This document shows positions 8,048 through 16,083 of a DNA stretch of 64,000 nt, piece by piece. The number at the start of each line of letters is the position of its first letter. Within the stretch, counting starts at the first letter, position 1. The stretch covers positions 124,001-188,000 of the forward strand of contig CAWJEW010000007.1 of NCBI GenBank assembly GCA_963842065.1, in the 5' to 3' direction. The stretch is from CAITWD01 sp963842065. GTDB lineage: Bacteria > Actinomycetota > Thermoleophilia > Miltoncostaeales > Miltoncostaeaceae. The notes under the pieces are model-generated. The model was not told the origin of the DNA and made no database searches. It saw nothing but the letters and a program-made list of their open reading frames with translations. A program made the position numbers and the translations under genes.

Positions 8048-9822
8048 TTGACGATCGCGATGACCTGGTCGGCGTCAACCGACTGGCCGACGGCGACCGA
8101 GAGCTGTTTGACGACGCCTCCGCGATGGGCCGCCACCTCATTCTCCATCTTCATCGCCTCGACGATGCAGATCACGTCGCCCTCGACGACCTCCTGACCC
8201 TCGGCGACCAGCACGCGAAGGACGGTGCCCTGCATTGGTGTCGTAACGGCCTCGGTCGGCTGCCCAGGCTTGCCGCTGCCGGCAGTGTGCTTGCTGCGGC
8301 TCTTCGCGCGCGGCGCGGGTACCGGACCGCTGCCGACCTGGCTGGCGGGCAGGCGCAGGCGCACACCGAACCGCCGCCCGTCGACCTCGGCGACGAAATC
8401 GCGCACGACCTGCGGCTCGGGCTCGGCCGCGGGCTCGGCCGCTCCGCCGAGCGGGGCCCGTTGTGAGTCGGGTAGCGGGGTCGGCGCGTCTGCCAGACGG
8501 GCCAGCTCGGCGTGGCACGCCCCGCCGGCAACAAACTCCTCAAGGCCGAATAGCCACTTGTGGAACGGGATGAGCGTGGCCGGCCCGTCGATCACGTATT
8601 CGTCGAGCGCACGCAGCATGCGCCGCCGCGCCGACTCGCGGTCGACGTCCCAGACAATCAGCTTGGCGACCATCGGGTCATAGATCTCGGCGATCTGCGT
8701 GCCCGCGCGCACGCCGGAGTCGACGCGGATCCCGGGCCCGGTCGGTTCCCGATACGCGGTGATCAGCCCCGGGGACGGCAGGAAGCGCCTGGTGGCGTCC
8801 TCTGCGTTGATCCGGCATTCGAACGCGTGGCCGCGCGGTGCGACGTCCTGCTGGGCGATCGACAGCCGTTCCCCCGCGGCGATGCGGATCTGTTCGCGCA
8901 CGAGGTCGATCCCAACGACCATCTCCGTGACCGTGTGCTCGACCTGAATGCGCGTGTTCATCTCGAGGAAGTAGAACTCCTCGCCGGAGACCAGGTACTC
9001 GAGGGTTCCGGCCGACACGTAGTCCACCGCACGCGCGGCGCGCACCGAGGCCTCACCCATGCGGGCCCGCAGGGCGTCGGAGACCACGGGGCTGGGCGTC
9101 TCTTCGACCAGCTTCTGATGGCGTCGCTGCACCGAGCAGTCACGCTCGCCGAGCCAGACGCAGTTGCCGTGGGCGTCGGCGAGGATCTGGATCTCGACGT
9201 GGCGCGGGTTCGGCAAGTAGCGCTCCAGATAGACGACGGTGTCGGCAAAGAACTTCTCGGCCTCACGGCGGGCTCCCTCGAACGCGGCCCCGAGCTCGTC
9301 GGGGGTCAGTGCCACGCGGAAGCCCTTGCCGCCGCCTCCGGCCGCCGCCTTGACGGCGATCGGAAAGCCGATGCCGTCGGCCACCGTACGCGCATCGTCA
9401 ATCGTGTCGACCGCGTCGGTGACGCCCGGCACGATCGGTACGCCGGCGGCGTGCATGAGCGCGCGGGCCTGGATCTTGGATCCCATGGCGTCAATGGCTT
9501 CCGGCGAGGGCCCGATGAACACCAGCCCCGCGTCTGCGCACGCGCGCGCGAAGTTGGCGTTCTCGGCGAGGAACCCGTACCCCGGATGGATGGCCTGCGC
9601 ACCGGCCCGCAGCGCCGTCTCGACGATCGCCTCGTACTTGAGGTAGCTCTCCGCCGCCGGTCCCGGGCCGATCAGGTACGCCTCATCGGCGTACGCCACG
9701 AACGGCGCGTCCCGGTCGACCTCGCTGTAGACGCCCACCGATCCGATCCCGAGCTCCCGCAGCGTGCGGAACACGCGGATCGCGATCTCGCCGCGGTTGG
9801 CTACCAGTACTTTGCGAAACAC
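8044..9822 (-). CDS. Acyl-CoA carboxylase alpha subunit (biotin carboxylase + BCCP)
   Basis: 592-residue bifunctional subunit that carboxylates biotin with ATP and bicarbonate and carries the biotin. The N-terminus FRKVLVANRGEIAIRVFRT starts the biotin carboxylase domain (about 1-450), which contains GGGGKGFRVA and the catalytic EMNTRIQVEHTVTE. The C-terminal biotinyl domain has EAMKMENEV, with the biotinylated lysine. It is last in an operon after the carboxyltransferase (10056-11618) and epsilon (9856-10059) genes; together these would make malonyl-CoA or propionyl-derived methylmalonyl-CoA. Its stop and that of the facing sigma gene are the same CTAG. Confidence 0.95.
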   Translation of the reverse strand: MFRKVLVANRGEIAIRVFRTLRELGIGSVGVYSEVDRDAPFVAYADEAYLIGPGPAAESYLKYEAIVETALRAGAQAIHPGYGFLAENANFARACADAGLVFIGPSPEAIDAMGSKIQARALMHAAGVPIVPGVTDAVDTIDDARTVADGIGFPIAVKAAAGGGGKGFRVALTPDELGAAFEGARREAEKFFADTVVYLERYLPNPRHVEIQILADAHGNCVWLGERDCSVQRRHQKLVEETPSPVVSDALRARMGEASVRAARAVDYVSAGTLEYLVSGEEFYFLEMNTRIQVEHTVTEMVVGIDLVREQIRIAAGERLSIAQQDVAPRGHAFECRINAEDATRRFLPSPGLITAYREPTGPGIRVDSGVRAGTQIAEIYDPMVAKLIVWDVDRESARRRMLRALDEYVIDGPATLIPFHKWLFGLEEFVAGGACHAELARLADAPTPLPDSQRAPLGGAAEPAAEPEPQVVRDFVAEVDGRRFGVRLRLPASQVGSGPVPAPRAKSRSKHTAGSGKPGQPTEAVTTPMQGTVLRVLVAEGQEVVEGDVICIVEAMKMENEVAAHRGGVVKQLSVAVGQSVDADQVIAIVN

Positions 9823-9855
9823 GCTGACGACGTCTCCGGGTTCAAGGGCAGAGGG

Positions 9856-10059
9856 CTAGGGTCCCGAAATCACCGCGCGCCGGTTGACGCCCGGCTCGGC
9901 GGGTCGGAGGGATCTGAGGTTTTCGCGGATGCTCGCATCCCGCCAGGCGGGAATGCGGGTCGGCTCCGCGGGCGCTGCCGCGCCGAACACCGTCGCGACG
10001 CACGCGATGATCGCCGTGGCGGTCTCCGGATCGGGTGCCCCCGTGAACCAGTAGGTCAC
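9856..10059 (-). CDS. accE: Acyl-CoA carboxylase epsilon subunit
   Basis: 67-residue protein between the beta and alpha carboxylase genes, starting at a GTG that overlaps the beta stop (GTGA). The pattern FTGAPDPETATAIIACV, an alanine-rich stretch, then RIPAWRDASIRENL matches the actinobacterial ACC epsilon family: a G-x-P-x-PE opening, a short helix, then a tryptophan/arginine motif. In Streptomyces and mycobacteria this peptide stabilises the alpha-beta complex and raises its activity. The call rests on position plus the short motif; a family search would settle it. Confidence 0.72.
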   Translation of the reverse strand: MTYWFTGAPDPETATAIIACVATVFGAAAPAEPTRIPAWRDASIRENLRSLRPAEPGVNRRAVISGP

Positions 10060-11618
10060 AGCGGGATGTTCCCGTGCTTCCGGGCCGGGCCCTGCTCGCG
10101 CTTGGTCAGCGAGGCCTCCAGCGCCCGGATCAACCAGGGGCGCGTCTCCTCGGGCTCGATGACGTCATCGACGAAGCCGCGCTCGGCGGCGAGATAGGGA
10201 TTGGCGAAGCGCTCCTTGTACTCCTCGCTCAGCTCGGCGCGGCGCACCGCCGGATCGATGCCCGCCTCGACCGCGGCCTCCAGCTCGCGCCGAAACACGA
10301 TGTTCACCGCCCCGTGCTGGCCCATCACGGCGATCTCCCCGGTGGGCCACGCGGCGTTGAAGTCGGCGCCGATGTGCTTGCTGCTCATGACGTCGTAGGC
10401 CCCGCCGTAGGCCTTGCGTGTGATCACCGTGAGCTTGGGGACCGTCGCCTCCGCATAGGCGTACAGGAGTTTGGCGCCATGCAGGATGATGCCGCCGTAC
10501 TCCTGCGAGGTGCCCGGCAGGAAGCCGGGGACGTCGACGAAGGTGACCAGCGGGATGTTGAAGGCATCGCAGAAGCGGACGAAGCGCGCGCCCTTGATCG
10601 ACGCGTCGATGTCCAGCACACCCGCCATGGCCTTGGGCTGATTGCCGACGACGCCGACGACGTGCCCGTTGAGCCGCGCGAACCCGATCACGAGGTTCTG
10701 CGCGTACAGCGGTGCCACTTCGAAGAAGTCCTCATCGTCGACGACCAGCTCGATGACGTGCGTCATGTCGTATGGCTTGGCCGGCTGGTCCGGGATGATC
10801 GTGGCCAGCTCGGGAGCCATCCGGTCCAGCGGGTCGGCCGGCGGCGCGTCCGGCGGCAGCTCGAGGTTGTTGAGCGGCAGGAACGACATCAGATCGCGGA
10901 CCAACTCGATGCACTCTTCCTCGGAGTCGGTCGCGAAGTGACACACCCCCGAGCGGGTCGCATGGGACTGCGCGCCGCCAAGCTCCTCCATTGTCACCTC
11001 CTCCCCGGTGACCGTCTTGATCACGTCGGGGCCGGTGATGAACATGTGACTGGTCTCGCGGACCATGAAGATGAAGTCGGTGATCGCTGGGCTGTAGACC
11101 GCACCGCCCGCACACGGCCCGAGCACGACGGAGATCTGGGGCACCACCCCGCTGGCGCGGACGTTGCGGAAGAAGATGTCGGCGTACCCGGCCAGCGACA
11201 CGACGCCCTCCTGGATGCGCGCACCGCCCGAGTCGTTGAGCCCGATCACCGGACAGCCCATGCGCACCGCCAAGTCCATCACCTTGATGATTTTCTCGGC
11301 AACGACCTCGCCAATGCTCCCCCCGAACACGGTGAAGTCCTGGCTAAACACGCAGACCCGTCGGCCGTCGATCAGCCCGTGGCCGGTCACGACGCCGTCA
11401 CCCCACGGACGGTTGTCCTCGAGACCGAACCCGTGGGCACGGTGCCGGGTGAACATGTCCAGCTCAGTGAACGAGCCCGGATCGACCAGGAGATCGATCC
11501 GCTCGCGGGCCGTCAGCTTGCCGCGGGCATGCTGGCGCGCGATGGCGTCCTCGCGTCCCGCACCCAGGGCCTGTTCGCGCAGCTCTCGAAGCTGCTGGCG
11601 CTTCTGCTCGACCGACAT
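10056..11618 (-). CDS. pccB: Acyl-CoA carboxylase beta subunit (carboxyltransferase)
   Basis: 520-residue carboxyltransferase that moves the carboxyl group from biotin to acetyl- or propionyl-CoA. Conserved parts include KLTARERIDLLVD near residue 35, the oxyanion-forming GLNDSGGARIQEGV, GPCAGGAVYSPA, the C-terminal GAKLLYAYAEATVPK and RKAYGGAYDVM. The acyl-chain-size position cannot be judged safely by eye, so acetyl- versus propionyl-CoA preference is open. First gene of the carboxylase operon; divergent from moaD across 189 bases. Confidence 0.94.
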   Translation of the reverse strand: MSVEQKRQQLRELREQALGAGREDAIARQHARGKLTARERIDLLVDPGSFTELDMFTRHRAHGFGLEDNRPWGDGVVTGHGLIDGRRVCVFSQDFTVFGGSIGEVVAEKIIKVMDLAVRMGCPVIGLNDSGGARIQEGVVSLAGYADIFFRNVRASGVVPQISVVLGPCAGGAVYSPAITDFIFMVRETSHMFITGPDVIKTVTGEEVTMEELGGAQSHATRSGVCHFATDSEEECIELVRDLMSFLPLNNLELPPDAPPADPLDRMAPELATIIPDQPAKPYDMTHVIELVVDDEDFFEVAPLYAQNLVIGFARLNGHVVGVVGNQPKAMAGVLDIDASIKGARFVRFCDAFNIPLVTFVDVPGFLPGTSQEYGGIILHGAKLLYAYAEATVPKLTVITRKAYGGAYDVMSSKHIGADFNAAWPTGEIAVMGQHGAVNIVFRRELEAAVEAGIDPAVRRAELSEEYKERFANPYLAAERGFVDDVIEPEETRPWLIRALEASLTKREQGPARKHGNIPL

Positions 11619-11795
11619 CGAACCTCCGGACGCGATGTGGGCGCGCCATCTCGGCGTAGATCAGGGTCGCCGCGACCCGCAGGTGCGGAACGTCACAGCG
11701 GTCACGCAGGCTACCAAAACCGCGGCTGGCGACTGGAATTTCGGCGCGCGCGACACGCATGTCGCACCGCGCGGCAGGATGGGCACTCCCCGGCC

Positions 11796-11807
11796 TATGA
11801 TCAGGCC
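11796..11807 (+). promoter_or_regulatory. -10 box for an apparently leaderless moaD transcript
   Basis: TATGAT at 11796-11801, then six bases, then the moaD GTG at 11808. That spacing puts the transcription start at or next to the start codon. No Shine-Dalgarno sequence is present and no good -35 box is visible. Confidence 0.5.
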
Positions 11808-12062
11808 GTGCCCGCCCCCGTCACGGTGACCGTCATGCTGTTCGCTTCGCTGGGCGAACGCCTCGGCGCAGACCGATGCGTCGTCCGGGTACCACCGGGC
11901 GCTGCGCCCGCCGATCTCTGGCCGCTGCTGCCGGATCCGATCCGTCGGGAGCGCGCGCCGGCCGGCGCCCGCTATGCGATCAACGACACCTGGGCGACCG
12001 ACGAGGCGCGGCTCGCCGCCGGCGACCGCGTCGCCATCATCCTGCCGGTGTCGGGCGGATGA
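11808..12062 (+). CDS. moaD: Molybdopterin synthase sulfur carrier subunit
   Basis: 84-residue ubiquitin-like protein starting VPAPVTVTVMLFASLGERLG and ending in the diagnostic Gly-Gly (ILPVSGG) that is thiocarboxylated to donate sulfur in molybdopterin synthesis. The penultimate helix and the LAAGDRVAIILPVSGG tail are typical. GTG start at 11808, with a TATGAT hexamer six bases upstream. Its stop overlaps the moaE ATG (ATGA at 12059-12062). Implies molybdoenzymes encoded elsewhere. Confidence 0.93.
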   Translation: MPAPVTVTVMLFASLGERLGADRCVVRVPPGAAPADLWPLLPDPIRRERAPAGARYAINDTWATDEARLAAGDRVAIILPVSGG

Positions 12063-12508
12063 GCCTGCCCGTCCTCACCGGCGATGCGATCCGTATCGAG
12101 GATCTGATCGCCGCGGTCGCCGATCCCGAACACGGCGGAATCGCCGCCTTCCTCGGTACGACGCGGCGCGAAGCCCACGAGCGCGAGTTCCGTGCCATCG
12201 AGTACGCGGCGTACGGGGCGCTGGCCGAGACGGAGATCGCCGCGATCATCGCGGAGGCCCACAACCGCTTTGCGGCGACGGTCCGCATCCAACATCGAAC
12301 CGGCATCGTTGCGGTCGGCCAGGCGTCGGTCGGGATCGCCGCCTCGGCGCCGCATCGCGCCGAGGCGTTCGCGGCCTGCCGCTACGCCATCGACGCGCTC
12401 AAGGCCCGCGTGCCGATCTGGAAACGGGCGCACTTTGCCGACGGCACCGCCGCGTGGTTCGATGAACAGGGCACGTCCCAGCCCGCCCGCGACTCACCAG
12501 GAACCTGA
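12059..12508 (+). CDS. moaE: Molybdopterin synthase catalytic subunit
   Basis: 149-residue partner of MoaD that converts precursor Z (cPMP) to molybdopterin. Family features seen: GGIAAFLGTTRREAHE near residue 28, EYAAYGALAETEI, HRTGIVAVGQASVGIAASAPHR, and the active-site segment ALKARVPIWKRAHFADG holding the catalytic lysine. Coupled to moaD by an ATGA overlap and followed after one base by the next gene. Confidence 0.95.
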   Translation: MSLPVLTGDAIRIEDLIAAVADPEHGGIAAFLGTTRREAHEREFRAIEYAAYGALAETEIAAIIAEAHNRFAATVRIQHRTGIVAVGQASVGIAASAPHRAEAFAACRYAIDALKARVPIWKRAHFADGTAAWFDEQGTSQPARDSPGT

Positions 12509-12509
12509 C

Positions 12510-12929
12510 ATGCCCGAGCTCCCCGGATACCCCGGCGCCACCCCCAGCCCGATCACGATTCAGGATCCGATGATCTCCGAACCCGATTTCGAGATCGACG
12601 AGGAGCTCTGGACCGACGATTCCGGCGAGGACTACGCCGGCTGGTACTGCGTGCGCACGGACCCGTGGCCGTGCCCGGCCGCCGAGTGCACCTTCGTGGC
12701 CACGCATCTGACCGCGGCCCACCTGATCATCGTCTGGCCCGAGATCGACGACCCGAGCCTGCTGCGGCACTCGGCCGCGGCACGCGACATCGGACGCAAC
12801 CCCAAGGTGGAGACGTACGAGCTGTCGATGGGGCCGGCCTGTTCCTACTACCAATGGGACGCCGCCGGAAACCCCGTGCACGGGGTCCGCAAGAGCGACG
12901 GGGACGACGTCTACTCGGGCGGCCGCTAG
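12510..12929 (+). CDS. Conserved protein with a CCH-type metal-site-like segment
   Basis: 139-residue acidic protein of unknown function beginning MPELPGYPGATPSPITIQDP. It has WYCVRTDPWPCPAAEC followed by ATHLTAAHLIIVWPEIDD; the C-x5-C and histidine spacing could bind a zinc ion, but the site is not a textbook zinc finger. It starts one base after the moaE stop, so it is probably co-transcribed with moaDE, though nothing ties it to molybdopterin synthesis. Its stop shares a CTAG (12926-12929) with def on the other strand. Confidence 0.7.
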   Translation: MPELPGYPGATPSPITIQDPMISEPDFEIDEELWTDDSGEDYAGWYCVRTDPWPCPAAECTFVATHLTAAHLIIVWPEIDDPSLLRHSAAARDIGRNPKVETYELSMGPACSYYQWDAAGNPVHGVRKSDGDDVYSGGR

Positions 12930-13459
12930 GCACTCCCGCGACCGGCGCGCGCGGCACCCGCCGCGGAGCGGATCTTGCGCGGGAACACGTCGCTGGCCAG
13001 CGACGCCACCCGGTCAAGGATCAGCACGCCGTCCAGGTGGTCGATCTCGTGCAGGACGACGCGGGCCTCGAACCCCTCCAGCTCGAGCCGGACATCCTCG
13101 CCATCGAGCCCGAGTGCCGTGATCTCGATGCGGGTCGCCCGCCGCACGTTGGCCGTGATGTCCGGCAGCGACAGACATCCCTCGCGCCCGACCTCGCCGC
13201 CCTCAGACGCCGTGACCCTCGGGTTGACGAGGATCCGCGGGCTGCGTGGTTCCGGGACCTGCTTGTGCCCGGTGCAGTCGACGAGAATCATGCGCCACAT
13301 CGCCCCGATCTGCGGCGCGGCGAGCCCGACTGTGCGGGGGTAGGCGCCCGCCGTCGCCACAAGCTCCACCGCCAGGCGACGCGCTGCGGGTCCGACGGTG
13401 CGGATCGGCACGGCCGGCGATTTGAGCCGGCGATCCGGGTAGACCACCACCTCACGCAT
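12926..13459 (-). CDS. def: Peptide deformylase
   Basis: 177-residue metalloenzyme that removes the formyl group from nascent proteins. All three deformylase motifs are present: TVGLAAPQIG (motif I, Gln50), EGCLSLP (motif II, metal-ligand Cys95) and HEIDHLDG (motif III, His137, Glu138, His141). The ATG at 13459 gives MREVVVYPDRRLKSPA, the usual N-terminus; the open frame continues upstream but into the ACT gene. Convergent with the preceding gene through a shared CTAG stop. Confidence 0.96.
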   Translation of the reverse strand: MREVVVYPDRRLKSPAVPIRTVGPAARRLAVELVATAGAYPRTVGLAAPQIGAMWRMILVDCTGHKQVPEPRSPRILVNPRVTASEGGEVGREGCLSLPDITANVRRATRIEITALGLDGEDVRLELEGFEARVVLHEIDHLDGVLILDRVASLASDVFPRKIRSAAGAARAGRGSA

Positions 13460-13490
13460 CTTGGGCACCCCGGGCGGTCTGCACCGGTGC

Positions 13491-14021
13491 CTAGAGCACC
13501 TCGTCGGTGACGGGAACGACCGCCAGCTCCACCTGATGGGCGCTCGCCACGGGCCGTAGGCGCACCTCGAGCGCGTGGGCCCCGAGCCCGGCGGGGAGCT
13601 CGACCTCGATGCCAAGGATGTAGATCGCCGGGTTTCCGGCCGCGCGCGAGGACAGATCGAGGATGTTGGCGCCCGCCTCTGCGAGCGCGGCGGTGATTGC
13701 GTGCACGATGCCGGGCCGATCCACCCCGTAGACCGAGACCATGCAGCGCTCGGCCGTCGCGTGCGGATCCACGTCGGGGGCCGCCGGGCCGGTCCACAGG
13801 CCCAGGCCAAGCTGATCGGCCACTGGTCGCAGCGCGGCATCGACGTCTGCGGCAGCGACCGAATCCGGAACGGAGACCAGCAGCGCGATCGCGAACGAGC
13901 CGCGCAGCAGGGCGGCCCGGCAGTCCTCGAGGTTGCCTCCGAGGTCGAGCAGCGCCCGGGTGAGGGCCGCGACGATGCCCGGGCGATCGGCGCCGACCGC
14001 CGTGACGGCGATTTCGTTCAT
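13491..14021 (-). CDS. Double ACT-domain protein (GcvR-like)
   Basis: 176 residues made of two ACT domains: MNEIAVTAVGADRPGIVAALTR from residue 1 and MVSVYGVDRPGIVHAITAAL from about residue 93. The repeated DRPGIV turn is the usual amino-acid-binding site. This is the layout of the glycine cleavage repressor GcvR and of actinobacterial amino-acid sensor proteins. No DNA-binding domain is present, so it would act through a partner or as a free sensor. It lies upstream of def on the same strand and diverges from pgsA. Confidence 0.8.
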   Translation of the reverse strand: MNEIAVTAVGADRPGIVAALTRALLDLGGNLEDCRAALLRGSFAIALLVSVPDSVAAADVDAALRPVADQLGLGLWTGPAAPDVDPHATAERCMVSVYGVDRPGIVHAITAALAEAGANILDLSSRAAGNPAIYILGIEVELPAGLGAHALEVRLRPVASAHQVELAVVPVTDEVL

Positions 14022-14057
14022 GCCCAGACGCTACAGGCCGACGGCCACACAGCGACG

Positions 14058-14070
14058 TAGCATTGCGCCT
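14058..14070 (+). promoter_or_regulatory. -10 box for an apparently leaderless pgsA transcript
   Basis: TAGCAT at 14058-14063, seven bases, then the pgsA GTG at 14071. No ribosome-binding site precedes the GTG. This spacing is what leaderless actinobacterial mRNAs show. Confidence 0.5.
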
Positions 14071-14628
14071 GTGAACGCTGCCTTGTGGGTGACCGCGGTG
14101 CGCATCTCCACCATCCCGGTGGTGATGGCCCTCGTGCTTGTCGATACCGATCAGACGCGCTGGTGGGCGGCAGGGCTCTACGCGTTCGCCGCGGCGACCG
14201 ACTCGTTGGACGGCTGGCTGGCACGGTCGCGTGGCCAGGCCACCGTGGCAGGAGCGTTCCTGGACCCGCTCGCCGACAAGCTCCTGGTCAGCGCGGCGCT
14301 CGTCTGCCTGGTGCAGCTCGGCTCGATCGGGGCCTGGGCGGCGATGATCATCATCACCCGCGAGTTCGCGGTGACCGGGCTGCGTCTGGTCGCCGTCAAC
14401 GAACGGCTGATCATCCCGGCGGGCCGGCTCGGCAAGGCCAAGACCCTGAGCCAGAACATCGCGCTGCTCGCGTACATCGCCCCGCACGGCTGGTCGTGGA
14501 TCGATGCGCCCCTGCTCTACGTGGCGCTGGTGCTGACCGTGCTCTCGGGGGCGTACTACTTCATCATGGCCCGTCGCCGGCTGTTTGAGCGGCGCGCCCC
14601 GGATGTGCACGCGGGAGTCGATCCGTGA
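14071..14628 (+). CDS. pgsA: CDP-diacylglycerol-glycerol-3-phosphate phosphatidyltransferase
   Basis: 185-residue membrane enzyme of the CDP-alcohol phosphatidyltransferase family that makes phosphatidylglycerol phosphate. The complete active-site signature D-x2-D-G-x2-A-R-x8-G-x3-D-x3-D is seen in DSLDGWLARSRG followed by GAFLDPLADK. Several hydrophobic helices surround it. The GTG at 14071 begins VNAALWVTAVRISTIPV, the usual start of PgsA; longer open frame upstream lacks family features. Its TGA overlaps the plsY GTG, forming a phospholipid pair. Confidence 0.92.
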   Translation: MNAALWVTAVRISTIPVVMALVLVDTDQTRWWAAGLYAFAAATDSLDGWLARSRGQATVAGAFLDPLADKLLVSAALVCLVQLGSIGAWAAMIIITREFAVTGLRLVAVNERLIIPAGRLGKAKTLSQNIALLAYIAPHGWSWIDAPLLYVALVLTVLSGAYYFIMARRRLFERRAPDVHAGVDP

Positions 14629-15245
14629 CCCAACTTGCGGTCATCGTCATCGCGTACTTGCTCGGGTCGATTCCGTTCGCCTATCTGGCGGGCCGGACGC
14701 GCGGCATCGACATCCGTACCGTCGGCAGCAAGAACGTCGGCGCGAGCAACGTCTTCCGCGAGCTCGGCAAGGGCATCGGCGTCACCGTCATGGCGCTCGA
14801 TGTCGCCAAGGGACTCGTGGCGGTGCTGATCGCCAACGCAGAGACCGCGAGCCCGTGGCCGCTGGTCGCCGCGGCCGCCGCGATCCTCGGGCACGTGTTT
14901 CCCGTATGGCTGCGCTTCAAGGGCGGCAAGGGCGTGGCCGTCGCCGGCGGGGCGATGATCGGCCTGGTCCCACTGCCCGCGCTGATCGTCGTGATCCTGT
15001 GGGCGATCGTGGTCGGGGTCACGCGCTATGTCTCGGTCGGCAGCATCGTCGCGGCCGCGGTCTTCCCGTTTCTGGTGCTCGGCATCGGCGCACCGTGGCC
15101 GACGGTGGTGTTCGCGTTCCTGGCCGCGATCATGGTGATCGTCCGGCATCGCGCCAACATCCAGCGGCTGATGCGCGGTCAGGAGCTGCGCCTCGATTTC
15201 CGCCGCTCGCGCCGGCGCCACGGGGAGCCGGGCCCGGACCACTGA
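14625..15245 (+). CDS. plsY: Glycerol-3-phosphate acyltransferase PlsY
   Basis: 206-residue integral membrane acyltransferase using acyl-phosphate to make lysophosphatidic acid. The family motifs are present in order: GSIPFAYLAGR (13-23), GSKNVGASNV (34-43) and HVFPVWLRFKGGKGVA near residue 90. A basic tail (RRSRRRHG) follows the last helix. GTG start overlaps the pgsA stop (GTGA). The PlsX partner is not in the window. Confidence 0.95.
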   Translation: MTQLAVIVIAYLLGSIPFAYLAGRTRGIDIRTVGSKNVGASNVFRELGKGIGVTVMALDVAKGLVAVLIANAETASPWPLVAAAAAILGHVFPVWLRFKGGKGVAVAGGAMIGLVPLPALIVVILWAIVVGVTRYVSVGSIVAAAVFPFLVLGIGAPWPTVVFAFLAAIMVIVRHRANIQRLMRGQELRLDFRRSRRRHGEPGPDH

Positions 15246-15260
15246 CCCGCCGGCAGCCGG

Positions 15261-15295
15261 CGCGGGGGCGGCGCGGCGCGGCGGCCGCCCCCGCG
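15261..15295. terminator. Bidirectional terminator between plsY and the carbonic anhydrase gene
   Basis: Perfect 12-bp stem, CGCGGGGGCGGC (15261-15272) with GCCGCCCCCGCG (15284-15295), and an 11-base loop. It fills most of the 58-base gap between convergent genes. No U-run. Confidence 0.65.
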
Positions 15296-15303
15296 GACCT
15301 CGG

Positions 15304-15885
15304 TCAGCGGACCGCGCCCTCCCTCGTGGCGTCGGGCACCTCGACCAGGCGCCCCGAACGCACGTCGTAGACGTACCCGTAGATCGGGATGCGTCCCGGT
15401 ACGAGGGGATGGTTGCGGATCCTGCGCACGTCCTCGACGACCGCCTGTTCGCGATCCGAGACCGTCAGCCAGTCGATGTACGCCCCTTCAGACGAGCCCG
15501 GCGTCGTGCCGACGTCGTAGAACCCGTCCGCTCCCAGCGCGGCGGTCTCGAGGCTGTTGGCGAGCAGTCCCCGAATCGTCTCGTCGACAAAGAACTCCAT
15601 CCCACAATCGCTGTGATGGATGACGAACCACTCCTTGGTTCCCAACAGCTTGTACGAGATCACCAGCGAGCGGATCGCGTCGTCGCTGGCGCGTCCGCCG
15701 GCATTGCGGATCACGTGTGCGTCGCCCTCGGCCAGGCCGGCGTACTTGGCCGGGTCGAGCCGGGCGTCCATGCAGGTCAGGATCGCGAACTCTCGCGCCG
15801 GCGGGAGGGCCAGCTCACCCTTGGCGCCGAAATCGGCCGCATAGCGCGCGTTGGCCGCCAAGACGTCGTTCAGAATGGTCGACAC
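15304..15885 (-). CDS. Beta-class carbonic anhydrase
   Basis: 193-residue zinc enzyme interconverting CO2 and bicarbonate. The zinc ligands are Cys38 in TCMDARLD, His91 and Cys94 in HHSDCGM; the Asp40-Arg42 dyad of the active site is intact. Bicarbonate supply would suit the acyl-CoA carboxylase in this window, though they are not linked. ATG at 15885 with AAGGAG 7 bases upstream. That ribosome site is half of an inverted repeat that also overlaps the promoter, so expression is probably regulated (see the separate entry). Confidence 0.9.
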   Translation of the reverse strand: MSTILNDVLAANARYAADFGAKGELALPPAREFAILTCMDARLDPAKYAGLAEGDAHVIRNAGGRASDDAIRSLVISYKLLGTKEWFVIHHSDCGMEFFVDETIRGLLANSLETAALGADGFYDVGTTPGSSEGAYIDWLTVSDREQAVVEDVRRIRNHPLVPGRIPIYGYVYDVRSGRLVEVPDATREGAVR

Positions 15886-15891
15886 GTCATT

Positions 15892-15946
15892 CTCCTTAAT
15901 CCTTATTGGGATTTAGGAGTATAAACCCACAGCGGGCGTCCGTCAG
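15892..15946 (-). promoter_or_regulatory. Promoter with overlapping inverted repeat for the carbonic anhydrase gene
   Basis: On the minus strand, CTGACG (15946-15941), exactly 17 bases, then TATACT (15923-15918) make a good sigma-70 promoter. An 11-bp inverted repeat with one mismatch, CTCCTTAATCC (15892-15902) and GGATTTAGGAG (15909-15919), overlaps the -10 box, the likely start point near 15911 and the AAGGAG ribosome site. It reads as an operator. If transcription starts further upstream, the RNA would fold to hide the ribosome site. Confidence 0.6.
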
Positions 15947-16083
15947 GCCCGTCGGTAGCGAATCCTCCGCCGAGCGCGTGGGTGCGGCACGGCAGGGGCA
16001 CCCACCCCGTCGCGCCGGCGCGTGGTCGGGTGCGTGCGGACGACGCTCGGGCCACCGCGGCCGCGCCGCGGGTCAGCGCGGGC

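Noticed and set aside
8560..12062. Long plus-strand frames of more than 500 residues across the carboxylase genes
   Set aside because: They are antisense shadows of the carboxylase alpha and beta subunits. Only the last 84 codons (MoaD) are real.
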